NCBI GenBank assembly: GCA_026545225.1
Contig: CM048853.1
Span: forward strand, 50,455,755 to 50,519,754
Source of the DNA: Cornus controversa
Lineage: Eukaryota > Streptophyta > Magnoliopsida > Cornales > Cornaceae
DNA: 64,000 nucleotides
Reading direction: 5' to 3'
Below the pieces are notes generated by a model. It saw nothing but the letters and a program-made list of their open reading frames with translations, was not told the DNA's origin and ran no database searches. The translations under genes and the position numbers were made by a program. Positions 11,109-20,699 of this stretch are shown one piece after another (positions within the stretch are counted from its first letter, which is position 1; every line of letters starts with the position of its first letter).

Positions 11109-11831
11109 ATTTAAAAGAGAGCTCGTGACATCATAATCGCATTACTTTGTATAATATAAACCGCACTTGTATATAAACAATTGTCAAGCATCAAGTATTT
11201 CTTAAGGCTTTCATGTAACATCTTTCTCTCATAATTTTCAAATGGTAGGGAGTGTGAAACAAAAATTTTTTAATGGGTATTTTGATTTTGTCACACTTGT
11301 CATATAGAACCAATTCTATAGAGTATAGATAATCCTAACTTGGAGTGAAGCACACAAATTTGTATGTTTTTGCATATGTTTTTTTTTTTTTTTCCAGTTA
11401 TTTCTCTTGGTAAAAACTGAAGCTACAAAGTGTTAATTAACCTTAACCATATCACATCATGTATGTGTGTATATATATATATTTATATTACATTTAAGTT
11501 CCGTATAATAAGACAAAAAGTTATTCTAAGGAAGAAAAGTTGTTAAAAAACTAATTCTCTAACCATGATTAAGGGCAGATGATATTGCGGGAGACACATA
11601 CATAGGTTAATATATTATATTCAACTCAGTGTTTAGGTAGTGTTTGGTTGCACCGCCCATTTAAATCCCTAACAACACTTAACAAAAGACCCGTTCAAAA
11701 CAAATAGAAAAACACTCTTATCCACCCATAGACAGCGTGAGTACCACCATCTTCTAAAAATATCACGTAAAAATTGGAGCAGTGGGAAATTACTAGGCAG
11801 CCATTCATCCAGAAATAGCAAAAAGCAACAG

Positions 11832-11839
11832 TATAAATA
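11832..11839 (+). promoter_or_regulatory. TATA box of the AGP23-like gene
   Basis: TATAAATA lies about 115 bases upstream of the ATG at 11953, leaving a leader of roughly 85 bases. No G-box was seen here, unlike the other two AG-peptide promoters. Confidence 0.6.
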
Positions 11840-11952
11840 GTCACCCAAATGCATCACAATCCAGTGCGGGTTCGGTAATAATCATCTATCCATTTGTTAA
11901 TAAACTTCTCCAAGATTTTTACCGGTCGCGCCTTCACTCCTCATCGATTATC

Positions 11953-12213
11953 ATGGACATGAAGAAGATCTCATGCGCAATCATCTTCGTGGCCGCGTCC
12001 ATGAGCTCGGTCTTGGCTGCTGCTCCAGCCGGCGGCGCTGCTGTGCCTCCTACTAAAGGCGCTGCTGCTCCGGCTCCCGCTACTGCTCCCGCTCCTGCTC
12101 CTGGTGCTGAAGCTCCCGAAGCAAAAAGCGCCGCCGCCACCGACTTGCCGGCCACCATTGCCTCTATGGTTGGAGCCTCAGTCTTGTCCTTCTTCGCCTT
12201 TTACATGCACTAA
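11953..12213 (+). CDS. AGP23: Arabinogalactan peptide 23-like protein, 86 aa
   Basis: The N-terminus MDMKKISCAIIFVAASMSSV and the C-terminus SMVGASVLSFFAFYMH are hallmarks of the AGP23/AGP40 AG-peptide subfamily. In that family the signal peptide (about residues 1-22) and GPI-anchor tail flank a short glycosylated core. In Arabidopsis these two are pollen-enriched, as I recall. Here the mature core is expanded to about 45 residues of Ala/Pro repeats (APAPATAPAPAPG, then EAPEAKS), so the protein is 86 aa against roughly 60 in the family. The coding GC content is much higher than its flanks. An AATAAA poly(A) signal lies near 12354. An open frame on the opposite strand (11934-12158) is only the mirror of the Ala-rich codons. 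Confidence 0.88.
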   Translation: MDMKKISCAIIFVAASMSSVLAAAPAGGAAVPPTKGAAAPAPATAPAPAPGAEAPEAKSAAATDLPATIASMVGASVLSFFAFYMH

Positions 12214-12219
12214 ACTATG

Positions 12220-13426
12220 CGCTCACGCAATGAAGGAAGGAAGGAATTGAAACAAAATGAAGAAAGAGAAAAGGGAGAAGAATATCTGATTTTACAGTTA
12301 TTTTTTTCTCTTTCTGATTTATGTAGTTGTAATCGACTTATTTGATTCCTTGCAATAAAAAACTATTTCTATTAATACATTTTATTATTACTTGAATATA
12401 TATATATATATATATAATTTGATGATCTAGCAAAAACTCTAAAGATACCATATCTCTTTATACATCCAGATGAGTTGATATTTTTTATTATTGAAAATAA
12501 ATGAAAATCGACTTGAATGGGTAAGGAGTATCATAAAATATTCAATAATTTCTTGTGAATGTTGATACTCTAAGTTATATATTAATTGTTTTATTAATAT
12601 GGCTTTTTTAATTAATTATGATGCATAAAACAATATGTCATTACAGGAGTTGTTTAAATAATTAATGTGGTTTTACTATTTACCCAATTAAGAAAATGAG
12701 AGTCCTTTTGTATGGACAAATGAAATTTTTCACGACCAAAATAGTCTCCCACAGGGCCCCCAGCTGTTTCCGGAGGATTCATGGGATTGTGAAAACACAC
12801 ATTTAATTGGAAACACAAATATTTCCTCAATTTTATATATTTTGTCATTTTAAGAACTCTGAGTAGTTAGCAAATCATATAAAGAAGGTTTAAGAATCAA
12901 ACCAACTAGGCGTATCCATGAACGGATATCAAGTTTAACAAAATAATCTTTCTTCCTATATATATGCCTACTTAAATTGGATTGCGCAGAAAGAAAAAAA
13001 AAGATTTGGATTTCACTACTCTCTCTCTCTCTCTCTCTCAAATTAGTTACAAGCTAGTCCTTAGCAATGCTTTTAAAAGTCGTGACTTCACTTTTTTTTT
13101 TCTTCTTATTATTATTATTTTTTACTTTTCAATTTGAAAGAAGAAGTGACTTCACTTTTTTTTTTCTTATTTTTTTTTTTTTTTACTTTTCAATTTGAAA
13201 GAAGAAGGAATACCACAAAGCCAAATGCATTGGTAGTTGACAGTCTCATTAGTTAAATAATGTAGATAATTATCCTCCCCTTACAGTACTTATGGTTGAT
13301 TCTGAATCGGGCATGATTCAGGTCTGCGAAATTCAGAAGAAAGATTTGGTTCAAGAAGAAATTTTTTCCTCATTTAGACATGTCAATAGATTATATTTTG
13401 ACAGGAGAGGATCCTTTTCCATCATG

Positions 13427-13466
<40 letters not shown>

Positions 13467-13535
13467 TTATTATTATTATTTGGATTATATTTACTCAGAG
13501 TAGTGATCTTCTAGTATCAAGTATGAGACAATCTC
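12220..13535. other. Intergenic, AT-rich, with simple repeats
   Basis: It holds (TA)n near 12398-12416, a (CT)n run at 13019-13038, and (TA)n at about 13431-13457. I see no gene; the short frames here have no domain. Confidence 0.45.
13082..13208 (+). repeat. Two-copy tandem duplication, about 65 bp
   Basis: GTGACTTCACTTTTTTTTTT... ACTTTTCAATTTGAAAGAAG occurs twice in direct succession (about 13083-13147 and 13148-13208). The copies differ mainly in the T-run and ATT-run lengths. Confidence 0.7.
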
Positions 13536-13819
13536 TTGGAAAAATTACATTATAGTGACCAAAATTAAAAAAATTTGCTTTATGGTGACCTTAAACTAAA
13601 ATAAAGACAAATAGTCACCAAAATTAAAAATTAATTGCTAATTAGTGACCAATTAAGAATAATTTTGTCAAAAACACTTATTATTAAACATTGTAAAAAA
13701 TAATTTGTAGATGACGAAATTGTCATCCAATATAAAGGACAACTCCTTGAATTTATCCTCCTTTCTCTCCTTCCTCATCAATCATTCTGTTTTTTTTCCT
13801 TGAATTCTTTTTTTTTTCT

Positions 13820-14470
13820 TTCGGTGTGAAAATTCATTTTCTTAAGGAAAATTAAATTACCTCCAAATCCTACTTTTCTCATCGAAAGATAACTAAGTCC
13901 TAAATTTTTTTAGGACTAATAAGTCCTATTTTTGAGATTTGTTTCCATTTAAGTCCTAAATATTTCATTTACATCGTTACTAAATTCGATATAATTTTGC
14001 TAAATTAGATATAAAATTAAACTTTCACATATACCCTTACGAAATTAGACTTAAAATTTGAACAAAAATAAATAAATATATATTTTATTGATTTTTTTAT
14101 AGAATAATTATTTTTTTGTACTAAAATTGTGTATTCTACACCAGTTTTTGAATCGAATTTAAATTAGATTATTTATTATTTAAATTCATAATGCAACATT
14201 ATAAAGTCACTAAAACTTACAGGAATATATATATAAAATAGATTATATATTAATTGTTGAATAAATTTATAATTACAAAATTTTACTTCTATTTAGTAAG
14301 GATATAAATAGAATATTTAGTGACTTAGGACTTCAATGTAAAAAAATCTCAAAGGTAGGACTTATTGGTCCTAAAGAAAAAAAATTAGGACTCATTTGTC
14401 TTTCAATGAAAAAAATATAGTACTTGATAGTAATTTTTCCTAAAAAAAATGAATTTTCAAACCAAAATCT
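13820..14470. mobile_element. Long-inverted-repeat element (MULE-like MITE), about 0.65 kb
   Basis: The left arm (TGAAAATTCATTTTCTTAAG, then repeated AAGTCCTA/AGGACTAATAAGTCCTA) and the right arm read inverted (TGAAAATTCATTTTTTTTAG, then GAGTCCTAA/AGGACCAATAAGTCCTA) pair over more than 120 bases. The arms carry multiple AGTCCTA motifs. The interior is AT-rich and non-coding. Confidence 0.6.
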
Positions 14471-14619
14471 TGGATTTGACTACTTATTTAATTGATGAAT
14501 TGATTGACTAATCTCTTTGAAACCCTAATAATGAAGTTTTGGACCTGGCAGTAAAAAAGGCACAAAAATAAAACACTGAAACCAACATAGAAACTTATAA
14601 ATTATATATTTTTAAAAAA

Positions 14620-15992
14620 GGGAGTTGATATTGGCACTCCACTACTATTCTCTAGCACTCCACTTTCATACTTTTTTAAAGTAAAATTACAAAAGTGGTC
14701 ATATGTTATACCATCTTTGATTCTTATATTTTTAGTATCTTTATTGCCCTTCTAATTAGTACTTAATTCTAATTATATTTTATCTTTTTTTAAAAAAGTT
14801 TTTTCAACTGCATCTTGTTATCCCAAGTAATTTGTGATTGATTTTGTTTTGGCTTTAGGTTTACAATATTATCACCCAAAAAGTATAGTTTAGACATTTT
14901 TCAAATTGAAACTTGTTGTTTGTTTTCCTATCCTATATAACTAAAAGAATCCAAATTTTGAAATATTGTCTTTTTACTCACCAAACGCGTAATTTATTTT
15001 CCATGTGTCTTATTTATAAAATAACATAAATTAAAATTAGAAACATACCATCAATTTGTGAACAAACAAAACAGAAAGGAAGAGGGGAAAAATAAAAAGT
15101 AAAGGAAGAAAAATATCGTATTAAATTTTTTTTTTTTTTTGAAATTTTGGTACAAAGGCTCCTTAGCTAAATTAAGACAACTACAATTGGAAAAGAATTT
15201 TATAGAGTCATGCTTTTCTCTTTACATCTTTTAATTTGTAAAAGTTCCCTATTAAAATAAAAAAACAAATTTCCTTAGTTTCCTTAAATAATTATATATC
15301 ATAATTTTTATTCAAGTAAAATTAAACTTTCTTTTGATTTTAAATACAATTAATTTTTTTTTACAAATTGGTTTTTTTCATTGATATAATGTTTGTTTCC
15401 AACTCATATACTTTTTAAATATTTTTCTAAGTAATCTATTATTAACAATTTCTTCCCAACTTATCTAATCACGTAACTTTTATTATTCTAATCACATACA
15501 TTTGATCGATACTCTCTAAATCATTATATTGAATCATAAACTTTTCTACTTCTAAAATAAATATTGATAAATTGATTCAACAAAAGGAAATAATATTTTA
15601 AAACCAACTCAAACAATATAGTTTGAAAAATAAAGTAGAACAAAAAGAAATCACATTACTATGAAAATTAGGGTTGAGTAATTCATAGATTTCTGAAATC
15701 TCTTCAATGCTGCTTGTCTTAATAATTTCATTGACTTCTTCGAACTCAGACATTGAGGGGAGATGGAACATGAGAGAGAAAAGTATTTTCACGCCAAAAA
15801 AGAGAAGGAACGTAAGAGAGAAATTGCAATTTGAAGCCAATAATTCTAACCTTATCAAATAAGGATAAATACGGTATTAAAAATATAAGAATCAAAGATT
15901 GTATAGTAGATGAACACTTTTGTAATTTTATTTAAAAAATAAATGGGAGTGGAGTGACAGGGGATATTGGTAGAGTGTCAATATCAGCTCCC
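14620..15992. mobile_element. TIR-MULE-like element with 9-bp target duplication, 1.37 kb
   Basis: Terminal inverted repeats of roughly 125-130 bases start GGGAGTTGATATTGGCACTC at 14620. They end at 15992 with the inverse, GAGTGTCAATATCAGCTCCC. The flanking 9-mers TTTAAAAAA (14611-14619 and 15993-16001) are identical, which fits Mutator-like insertion, though the motif is of low complexity. The only open frame of note (15598-15858, minus) gives an 86-residue unrecognised product, so the element appears non-autonomous. Confidence 0.72.
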
Positions 15993-16950
15993 TTTAAAAA
16001 AAACTTATAAATTATATTGTTAATTTAATGAAGGCGTCTTTTGGAGAATGGTGTATTGATTGCTATGGTTCTCGATCAAAAAAGAGGTTAAGAAGCATGA
16101 TGTTAAGGCCATTGAAATCAATCCAATATTTCTTAATGTATTATGTATGTAAATATTAGAATATATACGAGTGAAGTTTTTTTTTGAAAGTTTATATATG
16201 AGGGAAGTTGGTTTGAGTGATGAGTATGAGAGTTGATTTGAGTTCTTTTATTCTGTTTTATCGGTGATTTACGAATGTTTCTAATAATCATGTTTTGTAC
16301 ATGATCAACACACGTGTTAGTTTTTTTTTTCCTCCCTTTTTTTATTTCAAATTTGTAAGTTTCTGTGTTGATTTGTTTTCCTCATTCTATCCTTCCTTTT
16401 TAATGTCTTGACTTTGTATATGATGACAAGAGTAGATTTCTCCAATTATAAAAAACACATTTATGTAATAAATTATCAAATGGTCACTTAAGTTTTAAAT
16501 TTGGTGATAATTTATCGACTTTGAGGTCACCTTAGTTTGGTAACTAAAATTTAATTTTCCCAAATGTGTATTGATTTTGATTGTGCTCAAATCTACTACA
16601 ATTTGTAAACATTCTATCTTCCACCAATCATGTCTCATTGCGTGCATGGAATTCATTTGCCTCTTTCCTTCAACCATCTATATTTGTACATTCAATTCAC
16701 TACCTAATAAGAATAAAAACTCTTGAAAAAAACAATAAGAATAAAAACTTACCTTATCATGAGCTAGTTCACAATGAGCTCGAATTTTCATCTATTAAAT
16801 CTACTGAATAATTTAGTGGATCGACCATATGAAAGCTTTGTTCTGTCAGACCGTTCTTGCCATATATAATATATTTTTTAAATTAAATTACAAAAAATTG
16901 AATGATGAATGATAGTCAATAATATAGCCTAGAGGACAAATTTGTATTCC

Positions 16951-17042
16951 CACGTGGCACATATGCATAGGACTAAAATTTTATGGGTCCCACAATTCCC
17001 CCCAATCCTTCAAAAGCCTGTCCTAAACTCCTCACTATAAAA
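16951..17042 (+). promoter_or_regulatory. Promoter of the 73-aa AG-peptide gene: G-box and TATA box
   Basis: A G-box within CCACGTGGCAC (core 16951-16956) lies 80 bases before TATAAAA (17036-17042), which lies about 100 bases before the ATG. The same CCACGTGGCA string stands upstream of the AG-peptide gene at 632-838, so these two genes may share regulation. Confidence 0.6.
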
Positions 17043-17141
17043 CCCCCCGGCCAGCCCCGTAGAATGGTCTAACCCAACAATTAATATTGTGCTGTTCACT
17101 TCCTTTGTTTTTGCCATTGTCTCTCTGATCATAACATAGCA

Positions 17142-17363
17142 ATGTCATCCATGAAACTCCATGCTGTTGCACCTCTTTTGTTGCTCATCATTGTTTTCTC
17201 AAAGATCACAGCCTACACAATGGAGGACATGATTGAAATCGTTCCGGCTCTGGCCCCAGCCCCGGCACCCATGGCTGCCGGATCGGCTTTTGCTCCACCG
17301 GTCTCCGGTGCCATCGTTGGATTCTTTGTCATGTTATATGTTGTTAGTGTTTTGATGCATTAA
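17142..17363 (+). CDS. Arabinogalactan peptide (short GPI-anchored AGP), 73 aa
   Basis: The product has a signal peptide of about 24 residues (ends KITA). A short mature region follows with LAPAPAPM, then APPVSGA as a plausible GPI-attachment region, then a hydrophobic tail ending VVSVLMH. This is the AG-peptide architecture: secretion, hydroxylation and arabinogalactosylation of the Ala-Pro repeat, and anchoring at the plasma membrane. Single exon, TAA stop. It shares (E/H)DM, APAPAP and PxSG(A/S)I in the same order with the 68-aa protein at 632-838, more than with the AGP23-like gene 5 kb away. The exact Arabidopsis counterpart is not identified. Confidence 0.85.
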   Translation: MSSMKLHAVAPLLLLIIVFSKITAYTMEDMIEIVPALAPAPAPMAAGSAFAPPVSGAIVGFFVMLYVVSVLMH

Positions 17364-19560
17364 AACTTTATTTGCTGGAATGTTATATAATTTCCGTACC
17401 TTTGTTTGATCTTGAAGTTCTAAATAATACAAGTCTTGCCTCTTTGAGTGAATGACTTTTTCCTGCTTATTATCATTTAAAAAATTAGTTTTGCACAGTG
17501 ATCAAACGTTGATGAATCCAAGTACAGATGGTTAATCGTCGATGGTTTGAGTTTACGATTCGTTTCAAAAAATACTCTCTTGACTGTGCGTAACGTATGT
17601 GTAGTGTTTACTGTGACCTATATGTGTAACTGCTGCATGTAATGGTACTTAGTGTCTTCTCTCTCTCCTCTGTCATGAATGCATGAAGAGAAAAGTGAAA
17701 TATGAAAGCCAAAAATGTCGTCAGGACAATCGAGTGATTGAACTCGATTCATAGGAAAGTCAACTAGGATTTCATTACATTGGATGGACATGATTGAATA
17801 ATCAGGCCTAGGATACAACGGAAATAAAGAGACCAAAGAAAAAGAAAATATGAGAAGAATTGGGTAACTTGGAGAGATATAGAGAGAGAGAGAGAGAGGG
17901 GAAATAAAGCTTCACGCTCATCTATTCTTGTTTTTGAATGAATGAGATTGAGAGCATGGTTCTTTAGTTGGTTAAAAGGAAAGGAAAATAAAAAGGACAA
18001 ACTTATGGTCCGATTATTTTTTATTTTTAATTGTTATTTTAAAAAATTAAGAAATCATAATAAGTAACGCGTTTTTATTTCAGAAAAAATAGAAGTAATG
18101 TTAAAAAATTGATAGCAGATTAAACATAAGTTGAACTTCAAAATAAGATTGAGAGTTCTAATTTTAATTTTTAAAGACACTGTAGCAATGTTGTATTATA
18201 TTTTTGACAGAAATGACCGTACAACTAATTTTTTAATTTTTATTTATAAAAAAATTAAAAATTAAAAACAATAGCATTACCAAGACCCTTAATTTCTTTC
18301 ATTTTTGTCTTTCACCATAATATTATTGGAAACTAAAAATATGGTCAAGATCTAGGAAAAGATAAGAACAATGGCATTAAGATTAAAATCTTTCCTCATA
18401 TTTCTTTTTTTCTATTTTACTCTCTGTTTTGATGGTAATTAAACATGTGAATTGATTTGCTATATATATTTTTCTATGAACATATTTTTTTGCTTTCTCT
18501 TAGTAAATACAAGCACCTATGGAGCTAAAAAGTTAGAGAATTTAAAGAAAATGGAAGAGAAGGTAGTAATAAATTTGGCTCTATTTCTAGTAGACCACTA
18601 TTGAAAGCAAAAATTTACACAAGCACCTCACATGCCTTTACATTACTAAAATTATTTACAAAATACAATTTCCAATATATATTTTTTTCCCTCTTATTTT
18701 TGTGTTTAACAAACAATCTTAATGAATTCACTACTTAAAATTAAGACATTATCAAACATATTTTCAACTTAATACATTCAGCACTTAAAAACTTAAAATT
18801 TTAACGCTTAAAATTCAATAATTCAAATTTCGGGTGATTAATTTTCCATTTTATCAAACTAACACCTTAGACTTTTACATTTTACTTTAAAATAATAGGG
18901 CATACCTTCAGCATCAGGCCACACGTCTTAGTTTCTAATGAATTTTATACGAAATTAAACTGTGTTGTTTTTTAAGAACATAAAAACTGAATGATCGAGA
19001 CCTTTTATTTATTAGAAAAAATGCTTGGCATGAATAAAAATTCATTAAAGAAGATACAAAATTTGCATGGTTACAGTAGTATTCACGGGACACCCAATAA
19101 TTGTTCGTTCAAAAGAATGTCGGAAGGAAAAATTAGAAATACACTATCTTTTATTTATTTATAATTTTGTATAAAATAACTATTTTCTAACTTGTATGGT
19201 CACACCAAAGATTTAATGGTCCAGCAATTTGTCATATCCTTTTACAATCAAAAAAAAATATTCGACTTTTTTCATTGAGAAAGTTAAAATTATTTTCATT
19301 TTACGATTACTTTTTAAATTTTTAGAAAATTAAAATTTAAGAAAATTGTTTCAGTTTTCTTATAGATGCATCATGAATTTTTTTTTCTCAAAAATAATTT
19401 TTAACAATATTATGTTAAATGAATTATTTATATTAATTTTAATCTCATATCAATGGACATCACTTTCTTAAATTTATATTAAGAATTGGAAGCGGAGGTT
19501 TTATGCAATTTCTTAAAAATAAAATTGATTCAACCTGATCCAAAAAGTTGGTGCTGTCCA
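17364..19560. other. Intergenic, no gene seen
   Basis: AT-rich sequence with a (GA)n run near 17879-17899. Some stretches with AAATTAAAAATT inverted character near 18240-18270 may be old MITE debris. No domain-bearing frame was found. Confidence 0.45.
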
Positions 19561-19563
19561 TGG

Positions 19564-19571
19564 TATAAATA
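19564..19571 (+). promoter_or_regulatory. TATA box of the 305-aa gene
   Basis: TATAAATA lies 88 bases before the ATG, followed by a (CT)n leader (about 19600-19618), a common plant core-promoter and 5' UTR layout. Confidence 0.65.
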
Positions 19572-19651
19572 CACCCGATTCGCCCCCCTTGTAGCTGCAC
19601 TCTCTCTCTCTCTCTCTAGTCTCCACTCAACAGCAGCGTCTTGGGTCGAAA

Positions 19652-20569
19652 ATGGCGGCCACAATCTCTCGCAGGCTCACCTCTAAGTTTATCAAGCCCT
19701 TTCACTCATCATCTTCTCTCTCCTCAACCTTCACCCATTTCATCTCCCAAAAGGGTCAAGCCCCCAATCCTAACCTTACATCAATTAACCCCTTCTTCAC
19801 CATCAAAGATTCCTATTCCATTTCCTCAATATTCCTACCACAAAAGCCTTCAAACCCTAGTTTCACTCCCTCCAACTTCGCCATAAAAAAATTCCAATCA
19901 TCACCCTGCGAAAAACCCATAAATTTCAATCATATTTTGATCCGATCACACGCCACTTCAAGTTCCAAATCCAGAAATCAACTGCATTTGCTCGAGAAAA
20001 ACCCAAAAAACCCTAACCCTAACCCTAATGGGTTATTATATAGAACACCCAAGTATTTCTCAACTACTGATTCATCACCTGATAATGGAAAACCCCAAAA
20101 TCCTAGTCAACACCCTAGTCAATTCCATGAATTCAAGCATCAGGAGATCACCGGGCCGACTGTGGAGCGCGACGATTCGGCGCTCGCCAATGAAACTCGA
20201 GAGGTCCTGGAAACGATGATGAAGACCATCTATAGTCTGAGCCAGGGCTTAGCTTTTCTGGGTCTTGTCCAGCTTGGATTGGGAGCTTGGATTTCGTACA
20301 TCACTCGGTCTTCACCGATTCCAGAGGTCTCAATACAGAGTGTATTGGCATTTGGATTCCCATTTTCGCTGGCATTCATGCTGAGGAGGTCGCTGAAGTC
20401 GATGAATTTCTTCAGGAAGATGGAGGAGATAGGTAGGTTGCAGATTTTAACCCTAACTCTTCAAATTGCTAAGAATTTGAATACTTTTTTCGTGCGAGTT
20501 CGTGGTGTTTCATATTTGTGTATTGCAGGGGCCTCAATTGGATTTGTGTTTATTGCCTTGTCGAGATGA
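19652..20569 (+). CDS. Unidentified, probably mitochondrial, multi-pass membrane protein, 305 aa
   Basis: I do not recognise the family. The first ~60 residues are rich in Ser, Thr, Arg and Lys and nearly free of acidic residues, as in a mitochondrial (or possibly plastid) presequence. Residues ~60-170 are Asn/Pro/Ser-rich and look disordered. The C-terminal half is the conserved-looking part. [18 protein letters not shown] leads into a hydrophobic segment (~193-217), then a second (~226-244, [11 protein letters not shown]), a basic/amphipathic stretch ([19 protein letters not shown]) and a third membrane segment (~285-303). It is a single intact exon with a good start context (AAAATGGC), a TATA box and leader upstream and an AATAAA signal near 20691, so it looks like a real host gene. 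Confidence 0.75.
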   Translation: MAATISRRLTSKFIKPFHSSSSLSSTFTHFISQKGQAPNPNLTSINPFFTIKDSYSISSIFLPQKPSNPSFTPSNFAIKKFQSSPCEKPINFNHILIRSHATSSSKSRNQLHLLEKNPKNPNPNPNGLLYRTPKYFSTTDSSPDNGKPQNPSQHPSQFHEFKHQEITGPTVERDDSALANETREVLETMMKTIYSLSQGLAFLGLVQLGLGAWISYITRSSPIPEVSIQSVLAFGFPFSLAFMLRRSLKSMNFFRKMEEIGRLQILTLTLQIAKNLNTFFVRVRGVSYLCIAGASIGFVFIALSR

Positions 20570-20699
20570 TTTACCTTACAACTTTCTGTTGCATTATTAT
20601 TAGTTTTATCTCCTTTCATATTCGTAACAATGTGGGAGTGTAGTTTGGTGTACACTGTATTTTGATCTAAAGTATGGTTTCTTTCGATTCAATAAAGCT

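Larger units (their letters stand above)
13536..16565. mobile_element. Putative outer MULE-like element hosting two inner elements
   Basis: The left flank contains TTGGAAAAATTACATTATAG with two GTGACC/GTCACC blocks (13537-13650). The right flank (16480-16565), inverted, contains TTGGGAAAATTAAATTTTAG with the same GTGACC/TCACC blocks. This suggests a long imperfect inverted repeat around about 3 kb. Two further inverted-repeat elements (13820-14470 and 14620-15992) lie inside. The pairing is by eye and the target duplication is not resolved. Confidence 0.4.

Noticed and set aside
11934-12158. 74-aa Ala/Gly-rich frame antisense to the AGP23-like gene
   Set aside because: It is the mirror of GC-rich Ala/Pro codons; the plus strand has the family ends, TATA box and poly(A) signal.
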